This document shows, piece by piece, positions 56,747 through 64,000 of a stretch of 64,000 nt of DNA. The translations under genes and the position numbers were made by a program. This DNA comes from Yinghuangia aomiensis. Lineage in GTDB: Bacteria > Actinomycetota > Actinomycetes > Streptomycetales > Streptomycetaceae. Where the stretch lies: contig NZ_BAABHS010000030.1 of assembly GCF_039542225.1 (NCBI RefSeq), positions 1-64,000 of the forward strand, in the 5' to 3' direction. Below the pieces are notes generated by a model that worked only from the letters and a program-made list of their open reading frames with translations, had not been told where the DNA came from and did not search any database. Position 1 is the stretch's first letter; each line of letters opens with the position of its first letter.

Positions 56747-57133
56747 ATGATTCTGCTTCGTCGCCTGCTGGGTGACGTGCTGCGTCGGCAGCGCCAGCGC
56801 CAGGGCCGCACCCTGCGCGAGGTGTCGTCGGCGGCCCGGGTCTCGCTCGGGTACCTCTCGGAGGTCGAGCGCGGCCAGAAAGAAGCGTCGTCCGAACTGC
56901 TCTCCGCCATCTGCGAGGCGTTGGACGTGCGCATGTCGATCGTGCTGCGCGAGGTGAGCGACGAACTCGCGCTCGCCGAGCTGGCGCACAACGAGGGTCT
57001 GACGTCCCGTCCGGTGCTCGAGCCGGTGGGGTCGGCGCAGAGCGAGCGCGTGCCGGGCGACCGCCTGGCGGGTGCCGGCGCGCCGAACCAGGTCAAGACC
57101 GCCAACCAGGTCGAGGTGGTCGCCGCGGCCTGA
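56747..57133 (+). CDS. clgR: ClgR-type XRE transcriptional regulator of Clp protease genes
   Basis: 128-residue activator. The helix-turn-helix is TLREVSSAARVSLGYLSEVE, then RGQKEASSELL, the strongly conserved ClgR core. ClgR of Streptomyces and Corynebacterium activates clpP1P2, clpC, lon and DNA-repair genes, and lies beside cinA/pgsA in corynebacteria and mycobacteria, as here (known). The C-terminus ends VEVVAAA; in S. lividans, ClgR is destroyed by ClpP and a di-alanine C-terminus marks such substrates (known), so feedback control is likely. ATG 56747 has AGGAGGGAG upstream. A strong terminator follows. Confidence 0.92.
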   Translation: MILLRRLLGDVLRRQRQRQGRTLREVSSAARVSLGYLSEVERGQKEASSELLSAICEALDVRMSIVLREVSDELALAELAHNEGLTSRPVLEPVGSAQSERVPGDRLAGAGAPNQVKTANQVEVVAAA

Positions 57134-57149
57134 ACGGGGCGCGGCGTGA

Positions 57150-57193
57150 GCGAGGGCGGTGCGGGCCGACGAGGCCCGGCACCGCCCTCACGC
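57150..57193 (+). terminator. Terminator of clgR
   Basis: Hairpin of 16 pairs with one bulged G (57152-57167 with 57173-57189), five-base loop GACGA, extended at the base by GTGAG/CTCAC pairing, followed by TTTGTC. It ends the rimO-clgR block. Confidence 0.8.
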
Positions 57194-57338
57194 TTTGTCG
57201 ACGACTTCGCCAGGTTTGTCACGGATCGTCACCAAGTGGTGCGCCGATCGAGTGATTGGCGGTGCCTGGCCTGGCCCGACGGGTTGTTCGCGGGCAAGGC
57301 TGGAGGTCCCCCGTGAGGGGAACCGAGGGAGGCCGACC

Positions 57339-57842
57339 ATGAACCCGGTTGGGCAGCACCTTGGCACCACCGCCCCGGCCCGCGGCACGCGCCCGCGGCC
57401 CGAGGGCGGCTTCCCGGCCCGCACTCTGCGGGCCCTGCTGGACGGCGGCGTCCGCGACCGCGACGCGGCGACGTGGGCCGTCGCAGCCGTCCTGACCCTG
57501 GCGTGGTGGGCGGCCTTCGGCTGGCTCGCCGGCCTCGACACCGCGGGCCCGGCCACCGGCGCGGCCCTGTGCGGCGGCTGGAGCCTCAGCCTCCTGCCGG
57601 TCCACTGCGCCGCCCGCTTCCGCCGAACCGCGGCGGGGCGCACGCCGACGACGCAGAGCAGGCGGAGGGGCTGCCCCGGGCGGGGTGACCCGGGGCCACC
57701 GCCCCGACTCGCCGCCCGACCACCTCGAACGCGGGCGGGCCCGGCACCCCCCGAGGAGTGCCGGGCCCGTCGTGCGGGTCAGCGCGCGGCTACCACGGCA
57801 TCGTCACGCCGCCGTTGGGGCGGAGGATCTGGCCCGTCATGA
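57339..57842 (+). CDS. Small membrane protein, possibly frameshifted at the 3' end
   Basis: The uninterrupted frame has 167 codons. Residues 1-~98 look genuine: ATG with GAGGGAGG upstream, a hydrophilic N-terminus, and two membrane helices (WAVAAVLTLAWWAAFGWLAGL and ATGAALCGGWSLSLLPVHCA). After about 57633 the peptide turns into Arg/Pro-rich sequence typical of a wrong frame, and it runs 53 bases into the convergent SDR gene. The -1 frame from the same point reads AHADDAEQAEGLPRAG and stops at 57688, a far more natural ending (~115 residues). A missing base near the GGGG at 57633-57636 would explain it. Function unknown. Confidence 0.6.
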   Translation: MNPVGQHLGTTAPARGTRPRPEGGFPARTLRALLDGGVRDRDAATWAVAAVLTLAWWAAFGWLAGLDTAGPATGAALCGGWSLSLLPVHCAARFRRTAAGRTPTTQSRRRGCPGRGDPGPPPRLAARPPRTRAGPAPPEECRARRAGQRAATTASSRRRWGGGSGPS

Positions 57843-58587
57843 ACTTCGCCGCGTCCGACGCCAGGTACGCCACCGCGTAGGCGATGTCCTCGGGCTCGCC
57901 GACGCGCTTGAGCGGCGACATCTTGAGCATCGGGGCGGCGACCGCGGCCTTGCGGGCCTCGTCCTCGGTGCCGTCCTCGGCCGTCCAGTGGCGGCCCGTC
58001 ATGCCGGTGACCGTCCAACCCGGCGCGACCGCGTTGACCCGGACGCCGTTCGGGCCGACCTCGGTGGCCAGCGTCTTGGTGAGCTGCACGACGGCGGTCT
58101 TGGCGGTGCTGTAGCAGACCAGGCCCGCGTTGGTCGTGTCGATGGCGCTGGACGCCATGTTGACGATGCTGCCGGATCCCTGCTCGACCATGACGCGCGC
58201 GGCGGCGCGGCAGCCGTAGAAGACGCCCTTGAAGTTCACCGACAGCACCCGGTCGAGGTCCTCGTCGGTCGTCTCGATCACGGTGCTCGTGTGCATGATG
58301 CCCGCCACATTGGCCATCACGTCGAGGCGCCCGTGCGCGGCGACGGCGGAGGCCACCAGTTCGTCGACGGACGCCGCCGAGGACGTGTCGACGCGCGCCG
58401 CGGACGCCGTGCCGCCGGCCTCCGCGATCAGCTTCGCGGTCGCCTCGGCACCGCCCTCGTTGATGTCCGCGCACACCACGGCCGCGCCGAGTTCGGCGAG
58501 GACCTGCGCGCTGCTGCGGCCGATTCCGCTGGCGGCACCGGTGATGACGGCCACGCGGCCGGACAGATCGAGGGCTGTGCGCAACAC
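57790..58587 (-). CDS. Short-chain dehydrogenase/reductase
   Basis: 265-residue NAD(P)-dependent oxidoreductase of the classical SDR family. Cofactor loop TGAASGIG, the Asp in VCADINEG that favours NAD(H), NVAG, catalytic Ser in NMASSAID, YSTAK (Tyr and Lys) and the PGW motif VNAVAPGWTVTGM are all present. It ends GGVTMPW. GTG 58587 is preferred because GGGAGGGGAA lies just upstream; GTG 58602 overlaps that site. A good promoter with an overlapping inverted repeat lies ~50 bases upstream. The substrate is unknown; neighbours do not form a pathway with it. Confidence 0.92.
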   Translation of the reverse strand: MLRTALDLSGRVAVITGAASGIGRSSAQVLAELGAAVVCADINEGGAEATAKLIAEAGGTASAARVDTSSAASVDELVASAVAAHGRLDVMANVAGIMHTSTVIETTDEDLDRVLSVNFKGVFYGCRAAARVMVEQGSGSIVNMASSAIDTTNAGLVCYSTAKTAVVQLTKTLATEVGPNGVRVNAVAPGWTVTGMTGRHWTAEDGTEDEARKAAVAAPMLKMSPLKRVGEPEDIAYAVAYLASDAAKFMTGQILRPNGGVTMPW

Positions 58588-58635
58588 GGGTTCCCCTCCC
58601 ACGGAGTTCAGGGCCGGGATCCCGGGCCCATCGGG

Positions 58636-58675
58636 ACCGTAGGCAGGATCTGACGAACAGTCAATAATCGTTGAC
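58636..58675 (-). promoter_or_regulatory. Promoter and candidate operator of the SDR gene
   Basis: Read on the minus strand: -35 TTGACT (58664 to 58659), 17-bp spacer, -10 TACGGT (58641 to 58636). The inverted repeat GTCAA-N6-TTGAC (58660-58675) overlaps the -35, and TGAC-N5-GTCA (58651-58663) lies in the spacer. Repression by a dimeric regulator is plausible. Confidence 0.6.
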
Positions 58676-58716
58676 CGGGGCGCTCGTCACCTCGTCCGCG
58701 GCGGATCCGCGCCCGG

Positions 58717-59190
58717 TCAGGAGCCGGACTGCTGGGCCAGGCACCAGCGGTGTGCGGTGCTGCCGACGGAGATCAGGCCGGAGTCGGCCAGCCCGTCGCA
58801 GACGTTGTCGGGAAGTCCGGACCCGCTGCCGGGAGTCGACGCGGGCAGCGGGCGGCGCGACGGGACGCCGCCGTGCTCCGGCCCCGGGCGGCGCGGCGGC
58901 TGCCGCGGCGGTTCGGCGGTGGGGGAGGCGGTGGGGGAGGCGGTCGCGGACGGCTGCGGCGTGTTCCACGCGGTGTGCCGCAGGCCGGCCGTGGCGACCG
59001 GGCCCGGCAGTGGCGGCAGCGGCACGACCGCGGGCAACGGCCCGAGGGGGTCCGGGGCGAGCGCCTGCGGGGCGGCGGAGACGCAGCCGGCCAGGAACGG
59101 CAGGCACAGCAGGGGGACGAGACGTCGCAGCGGCGGACGGCGCACGGCAACAGGGTTCACAGGGGCGGTCACATGGGTCACAGCGGTCAC
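58717..59190 (-). CDS. Putative lipoprotein
   Basis: 157-residue exported lipoprotein. A basic start, VRRPPLRR, is followed by the hydrophobic stretch LVPLLCLPFLAGC with a perfect lipobox LAGC. The mature chain is mostly Pro/Ala/Ser/Thr/Gly-rich (PSATASPTASPTAEPP) and ends with a short conserved-looking Cys-containing segment GLPDNVCDGLADSGLISVGS followed by TAHRWC, whose two cysteines may pair. GTG 59190 has GGAGGAG seven bases upstream. The function is unknown. It lies between the SDR gene and the nei-type gene, all on the minus strand. Confidence 0.8.
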   Translation of the reverse strand: MTAVTHVTAPVNPVAVRRPPLRRLVPLLCLPFLAGCVSAAPQALAPDPLGPLPAVVPLPPLPGPVATAGLRHTAWNTPQPSATASPTASPTAEPPRQPPRRPGPEHGGVPSRRPLPASTPGSGSGLPDNVCDGLADSGLISVGSTAHRWCLAQQSGS

Positions 59191-59365
59191 AGGGAGGCTC
59201 CTCCGGGTCGCGCACGCCGAACGCCCTGTACGACGACCCGGAGGCGGCGGAGTCACCGCGAATCCCCCGAACAGTTGACAGCGTTCGATCATCCGCCGGT
59301 CGGGTGACCGAAAAGTCTCACCAGGACCGACCGGAAACGACCGGAAAGCGGCGGAAATCTCCAGG

Positions 59366-60148
59366 TCACCGCGGGTCCGGCTGGCACCGCGGGCACCAGA
59401 ACACCACGCGCGGCGGCTGCCCCGCGTCGACCCGGCGGATCGGCGTCCGGCAGCGGCGGCACGGCCGTCCCGCACGGCCGTAGACCCAGTGCTGCCGCCC
59501 GGGCCGGGTGTCTCCGGTGGTGACGTGGCCGTGCCGCGTGCGGTTCGCGGCAAGGGCGCGCTGCGCCAGGTCGGCCCAAGCGTGCAGGTCGCCCGCGTCG
59601 GCGACCGGGGCGAACGGGGACACACCGCGCAGAAAGCACAGTTCGGCCCGGTACACGTTGCCGATGCCCGCCAGGTTGCGCTGGTCGAGCAGGGCTTCGC
59701 CGATCGGCCGCGCGGGCTGCGCGGCGAGCCGGCGCGCGGCCTCGTCCGCGTCCCAGTCCGGGCCGAGCAGGTCGGGGCCCAAGTGGCCGACGACGCGGGC
59801 TTCGTACGCGGTGGGCAGCAGGTCGACGACCGGCATGCGCAGTCCGACGGCGGAGTAGTCCTCGTTGGTCAGCACGACCCGCACCTGGTCGCGGCCGCCC
59901 GGGATCCGGGCGTCGGGGGCCTGCACGCGCCACACACCGTCCATGCGGAAGTGCGTGTGCAGGGTCAGCTCGCCGTCGAAGCGGGTCAGCAGGTGCTTGC
60001 CGCGGGGTTCGATGCCGACCACGGTCCGGCCGCGCAGATCGACGGTCGCGTAGCGCGGGACCCGGAAGTCGGTGCGGGTGAGCATCCGCCCGTCCAGCGC
60101 GCCGCGCAGCTGCATGGCGGCCAGGAACACCGTGTCACCTTCGGGCAT
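59366..60148 (-). CDS. nei: Endonuclease VIII-like (Nei/Fpg family) DNA glycosylase
   Basis: 260-residue base-excision repair glycosylase/AP lyase. The N-terminus MPEGDTVFLAA gives the catalytic Pro2 and Glu3 and the GDTV form typical of Nei rather than Fpg (which has PELPEV). The lesion-binding Lys is in PRGKHLL, the H2TH region in ALLDQRNLAGIGNVYRAELC, and a C-terminal zinc finger in CRRCRTPIRR...VVFWCPRCQ. ATG 60148 is fixed by the need for Pro2. It lies 294 bases downstream of the Lhr helicase gene on the same strand, an actinobacterial pairing that suggests a shared repair role. Confidence 0.95.
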   Translation of the reverse strand: MPEGDTVFLAAMQLRGALDGRMLTRTDFRVPRYATVDLRGRTVVGIEPRGKHLLTRFDGELTLHTHFRMDGVWRVQAPDARIPGGRDQVRVVLTNEDYSAVGLRMPVVDLLPTAYEARVVGHLGPDLLGPDWDADEAARRLAAQPARPIGEALLDQRNLAGIGNVYRAELCFLRGVSPFAPVADAGDLHAWADLAQRALAANRTRHGHVTTGDTRPGRQHWVYGRAGRPCRRCRTPIRRVDAGQPPRVVFWCPRCQPDPR

Positions 60149-60442
60149 GACCCCATTGTCCGGGACCGGACGCCCTCCGCGGCGGGCAGCCCCGCGAAGG
60201 CCGGGCTGCGACCGCGGTCGCAGACCGCAACCGGTACCGCACCCGCGCGGCCAGGAACACGTGCGCGGCACCGGTTGCCGTTCTGCCTGCCCCTACCGTG
60301 GCGCGTGCAGGTTCGTCACGGGCGAGGCTCGCCTCCCCGGAGGGAGGAACGGATCGGCGCGTGGCCTCCGTTGCCCTCGATACTGCGCGACGGACGTGAC
60401 CGGGGTGTTTCGTGCGGCAGGCGGGGACGTAACGAACAGGTC

Positions 60443-63400
60443 TCACCCGCGCAGCCGGAGGCCGCGCGGCGTCGCGTGGAACCCGGCGGCTTCCAGCGCC
60501 CGGCCGAGCGACGACGTCAGAATGCCCTCGCCGTCCGCGCGTTCCACGGTCAGCTTGCCCAGCGCGCCCTCCCGGACGGCCAGCGCGAGCGCGTCCACCG
60601 CGGGCTGCAGCCGCACCGGGTCCTCGGTCCAGCTCAGCAGCGAACGGCCGCCGCGTTCGATGTAGAGCACGAGTTCGCCGTCGACGAGCACGACCAGGGC
60701 CCCGGCCTTGCGGCCCGCCCGGTGCCCGCTTCCCGCGTCGCCGGGGCGTTCCGGCCACGGGAGTGCGGCACCGTACGGGTTCGCCGGATCGGCCGCGGCC
60801 AGCAGCAGCGCCCGGGGCCCGGCGTCCTCGCGCGCCCCCGCGGCCCCGCCGCGCGGTGCGAAGCCGCCCGGTCCGAGGGCGCCCGCGCCGAAACCGCCCG
60901 CCCCGAACGCGCCCGGCCCGCCGAATCCGTCGCCGCCCGCGGCCGCCGACTCGGCCCGCCGCTCCGCCGCCTGGTGCAGCGCCCGCAGCCGGTCCACCGC
61001 GCCGTCCGCGGCGAACTGCGCGGCGCCGAGGCCTTCCACGAAGTAGCCGCGGCGCACCCGCCCGGTCTCCTCGAACACCGACAGCACCCGGTACGCGGCC
61101 GAGAACCCGCCCGGGCTGCCCTCCGCGACCACCGCGCCGCGGGTGACGACACCGTGCCGGTCGAGCAGCGTCTCGGCGAGCGCATGCGCGCGCCGCGTCG
61201 GATCGGTCTCCCGGTCCGGCACCAGCGACCAGCGGCCTACTGCCGTCGGCGGCGCGGAGCGCATCGGCATCACCGGGCGGCCGCGGCTCAGCCCCGCATA
61301 CCGGCCGCGCGGTGTGGCGCGGCGGGCCCGGTGGGCGGTCGAGCCCGCGGTCCGCCCGGACCCCATCAGGGCGCGCAGCGGTGCGAGCGTGTCGCCGGTG
61401 ACGTGCCCGGCCCAGGCGAGATCCCACAGCGCCGACACGACTTCGCCTTCGCTCGGCGGGGCGCCGTCGGCCAGGGTCGCGGCGACCCGGTCGGCGATCT
61501 GCTTGAAGAACAGCCCGTAGCCGCCGTCGAGCGCGCCGAGCACCGCCTGGTGCAACGGGCTCGGATCCAGTGGCACCGGCGGCGGCATGAGCAGCGGTGC
61601 GGCGTCCGCCAGATACAGCGACACCCAGCCGTCGTTGCCCGGGAGGCCGCCGTGCCCGGCCCACACCACCTCGCCGGTCGCGCACAACTCGTCGAGCAGC
61701 GCCGGCTGGTAGCCGTGCACGCGGCCCGGCAGCACGAGCTTCTCCAGCGCGGAGGCGGGCACCGACGCGCCCTGCAGCTGCTCGATCGCCCGGACCAGCC
61801 CGTCCACGCCGCGCAGCCCGCCCGATCCGGCGGACGCACCCGTGGCGGCGGCGCCCTGCCACACCGGCAGGAACCGGGCGAGGGCGATCGGCGGCACCGG
61901 CTCGACTTCCTGCCGCAGCGCGGCCAGCGACCGCCGCCGCAGCATGCGCAACACCTCGGCGTCGCACCACTCGGTGCCCGCGCCGCCCGGCCGGAACTCG
62001 CCGGACACCACACGCCCGGCCGCGGCGAGCCGCTGGTACGCCCCGGTCACCACCGCCGTGCCCAGCCCGAACCGGGCCGCCGCGTCGACGGCGTGGAACG
62101 GCCCGCGGGTGCGGGCGTAGCGGGCCAGCAGATCGCCCAGCGGGTCCTTGACCGGCTCGGTGAACGCCTCGGGCACGCCCACCGGCAGCGGCGTGCCGAG
62201 CGCGTCGCGCAGCCGCCCGGCGTCCTCGATGGCCGCCCACTGCTCGGTGCCCGCGATGCGCACGCGGATGGCCCGCCGGGACTCCTCCAGCCCGACGAGC
62301 CACCGGGCGGTGTCCGGCGCGGTGCCGAGGCTGCGGGCCACGATCTCGTCGGTGGTCAACGGACCGAGCAGCCGCAGCAGGTCGGCGACGCCTTCCAGGT
62401 CGCGGGCGCGGCGGTCGTCCGTCAGGCGCTGCAGCTCGTTCTCGGTCCGGGCGACCACGTCCGCGTCGAGGAGTTCGCGCAGCTCGGCCTGGCCGAGGAG
62501 TTCGGACAGCAGGCGCGAGTCCAGCGCGAGCGCGGCGGCGCGGCGTTCGGCGAGCGGCGAGTCGCCTTCGTACATGAACTGCGCGACGTAGCCGAACAGC
62601 AGCGACCGGGCGAACGGCGACGGTTCGGGCGTGGTGACCTCGACGATGCGGACCTTGCGCGTCGCGATGTCGTCCATCAGCCCGGCCAGGCCGGGCACGT
62701 CGAACACGTCCTGGAGGCACTCGCGCATCGTCTCGAGGACGATCGGGAACGACCCGTACTCGCTCGCCACCGACAGCAGTTGGGCGGCCCGCTGGCGCTG
62801 CTGCCACAGCGGCGTGCGGCGGCCCGGCATGCGGCGCGGCAGCAGCAGCGCACGCGCCGCGCACTCGCGGAACCGGGACGCGAACAGCGCCGACCCGCCG
62901 ACCTCGGCGGTGACCAGCGGCTCGACCTCGGCGGGTTCGAACACCGCGAAGTCCGGCGGCAGGCTGAACTCGGCGTCCTGGTCGCCGCCGCCGTCCGGGC
63001 CGAACGGGTCGCCGGTGTCCGGCAGCCGCAGCACGATGCCGTCGTCGCCGTGCATCGTCTGCACGTCGAGCCCGGTGCGTTCGCGCAGCCGCGCGGCCAC
63101 CGCCAACGCCCAGGGGGCGTGCACCTGGGCGCCGAACGGCGAGTGCACGACGACGCGCCAGTCGCCGAGTTCGTCGCGGAAGCGCTCCACGACGAGGGTC
63201 CGGTCGTCGGGCACATGCCCGCACGCTTCGCGCTGCTCCTTGAGGTAGGCGAGCAGGTTGTCGACCGCCCACGGGTCCAGGCCCGCCGCGGCGACCCGCT
63301 CGCGGGCCTCGGCCTCCGGCATGGCGCCGACCTCGCGCAGGAACGCGCCGAGCGCGCGGCCGAGTTCGACGGGACGGCCGAGCGCGTCGCCGTGCCAGAA

Positions 63401-64000
63401 CGGCAGCTTGCCGGGCACGCCGGGGGCGGGGGAGACGAGGACCTTGTCGTGCGTGATGTCCTCGATGCGCCACGACGACGTGCCCAGGGTGAAGACGTCG
63501 CCGACGCGCGACTCGTAGACCATCTCCTCGTCGAGTTCGCCGACCCGCGACTTCGACTTGCCGTCGCCCGCCGCCAGGAAGACCCCGAACAGGCCGCGGT
63601 CCGGGATCGTGCCGCCGCTGGTGACGGCGAGCCGCTGCGCCCCGGGGCGCGCGGTCACCGTGCCGGCCACCCGGTCCCACACCAAGCGCGGCCGCAGCTC
63701 GGCGAACGCGTCGCTGGGGTAACGGCCGGCGAGCATGTCGAGGACGGCTTCGTAGGCCGACACCGGCAGTGCCGCGAACGGCGCGGCCCGGCGCACGACG
63801 CCGAGGAGTTCCTCGACATCCCAGTCCTCGACCGACACCATCGCGACGATCTGCTGCGCGAGCACGTCGAGCGGGTTGCGCGGCGGCCGCACCGCCTCGA
63901 TCGAACCGTCCCGCATCCGCTCGGTCACCACCGCGGTCTGCACGAGGTCGCCGCGGAACTTCGGGAAGACCACGCCGCGCGACACCGCGCCGACCTGGTG
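60443..64000 (-). CDS. lhr: Lhr-family ATP-dependent helicase, C-terminal part (N-terminus outside window)
   Basis: 1185 codons of a ~1500-residue superfamily 2 helicase are visible; the frame is open at the right edge, and the DExH core motifs lie beyond it. The visible N-terminus, HQVGAVSRGVVFPKFRGDLV, is the end of the second RecA-like domain just past motif VI. A winged-helix domain follows, then the DUF4910/DEAD-associated beta-barrel region (LGTSSWRIEDITHDKVLVSP) and the long Lhr-specific C-terminal domain. A Gly/Ala/Phe-rich low-complexity loop interrupts it (FGGPGAFGAGGFGAGALGPG, around 60890). Mycobacterial Lhr is a damage-inducible 3'-5' helicase (known). It ends with TGA at 60443-60445. 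Confidence 0.96.
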   Translation of the reverse strand, partial: HQVGAVSRGVVFPKFRGDLVQTAVVTERMRDGSIEAVRPPRNPLDVLAQQIVAMVSVEDWDVEELLGVVRRAAPFAALPVSAYEAVLDMLAGRYPSDAFAELRPRLVWDRVAGTVTARPGAQRLAVTSGGTIPDRGLFGVFLAAGDGKSKSRVGELDEEMVYESRVGDVFTLGTSSWRIEDITHDKVLVSPAPGVPGKLPFWHGDALGRPVELGRALGAFLREVGAMPEAEARERVAAAGLDPWAVDNLLAYLKEQREACGHVPDDRTLVVERFRDELGDWRVVVHSPFGAQVHAPWALAVAARLRERTGLDVQTMHGDDGIVLRLPDTGDPFGPDGGGDQDAEFSLPPDFAVFEPAEVEPLVTAEVGGSALFASRFRECAARALLLPRRMPGRRTPLWQQRQRAAQLLSVASEYGSFPIVLETMRECLQDVFDVPGLAGLMDDIATRKVRIVEVTTPEPSPFARSLLFGYVAQFMYEGDSPLAERRAAALALDSRLLSELLGQAELRELLDADVVARTENELQRLTDDRRARDLEGVADLLRLLGPLTTDEIVARSLGTAPDTARWLVGLEESRRAIRVRIAGTEQWAAIEDAGRLRDALGTPLPVGVPEAFTEPVKDPLGDLLARYARTRGPFHAVDAAARFGLGTAVVTGAYQRLAAAGRVVSGEFRPGGAGTEWCDAEVLRMLRRRSLAALRQEVEPVPPIALARFLPVWQGAAATGASAGSGGLRGVDGLVRAIEQLQGASVPASALEKLVLPGRVHGYQPALLDELCATGEVVWAGHGGLPGNDGWVSLYLADAAPLLMPPPVPLDPSPLHQAVLGALDGGYGLFFKQIADRVAATLADGAPPSEGEVVSALWDLAWAGHVTGDTLAPLRALMGSGRTAGSTAHRARRATPRGRYAGLSRGRPVMPMRSAPPTAVGRWSLVPDRETDPTRRAHALAETLLDRHGVVTRGAVVAEGSPGGFSAAYRVLSVFEETGRVRRGYFVEGLGAAQFAADGAVDRLRALHQAAERRAESAAAGGDGFGGPGAFGAGGFGAGALGPGGFAPRGGAAGAREDAGPRALLLAAADPANPYGAALPWPERPGDAGSGHRAGRKAGALVVLVDGELVLYIERGGRSLLSWTEDPVRLQPAVDALALAVREGALGKLTVERADGEGILTSSLGRALEAAGFHATPRGLRLRG

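Noticed and set aside
56589..56750. 53-codon frame between cinA and clgR whose stop overlaps the clgR start
   Set aside because: Attractive as a coupled leader, but third-position GC is only about 60 percent, there is no ribosome-binding site at a good distance, and the region contains the CCGGGTACGG repeats, so it is more likely regulatory DNA.

Overview
The window is one uninterrupted stretch of core chromosome from a very high-GC actinobacterium, almost certainly a member of the Streptomycetaceae. Three things point there. The gene order is the classic Streptomyces one: infB - DUF503 - rbfA - DHH phosphoesterase - truB - ribF - ESX cluster - rpsO - pnp - M16 peptidase - dapB - thyX - dapA - RNase J - osaC/osaA/osaB - ftsK - rodZ-like - rimO - pgsA - cinA - clgR - nei - lhr. 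Codon use has strong G/C preference in third positions. Several genes have leaderless promoters or GTG/TTG starts. The genus cannot be fixed from the sequence alone. I see no rRNA, tRNA, IS element, prophage, integrase or CRISPR array.

Layout. (1) 1-6818, plus strand: translation and RNA-maturation genes (3' part of infB, DUF503, rbfA, DHH phosphoesterase, truB, ribF), closed by a perfect 17-bp hairpin shared with the convergent ESX gene. (2) 6909-24158: a compact type VII secretion (ESX) locus. The minus strand carries an EspI-like 1522-residue protein, an unrecognised protein and EccE. The plus strand carries EccB, two WXG100 proteins, the mycosin MycP and a putative lipoprotein. EccC lies on the minus strand and EccD on the plus strand. 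These parts suffice for a membrane pore (EccB/C/D/E), its protease and its small secreted substrates. (3) 24203-29971: rpsO with a structured leader, pnp, M16 peptidase, dapB and a small membrane protein. (4) 30074-32521: less conserved genes (TetR and GNAT on minus, a lipoprotein-like gene on plus). (5) 32616-36322: thyX, a candidate 25-codon leader ORF that runs into a strong hairpin, dapA and RNase J. (6) 36454-38564, minus: a degenerate AbiEi/DUF559-like protein with a repeat-filled insertion, and a secreted peptidoglycan-binding protein with a collagen-like tail. (7) 38992-48782: osmotic/envelope stress signalling, namely OsaC (RsbW-like kinase + PAS + GAF + PP2C phosphatase) divergent from the giant poly-HAMP hybrid kinase OsaA and followed by the response regulator OsaB. 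(8) 48936-57133: ftsK, rodZ-like, rimO, pgsA, cinA and clgR, all plus. (9) 57339-64000: a small membrane protein, then minus-strand SDR, lipoprotein, Nei-type DNA glycosylase and the C-terminal two thirds or more of an Lhr helicase running off the right edge.

Nothing here is an obviously new multi-gene system. The points most worth a second look are the thyX-dapA leader ORF and hairpin, the rpsO leader RNA, the PxW-studded disordered region of the EspI-like protein, the nuclease whose catalytic core has been replaced by short tandem repeats, the alternating HAMP array of OsaA, and several unlisted operators and promoters. Neighbouring-species gene names are assigned by recalled family sequence and gene order; no database search was run.
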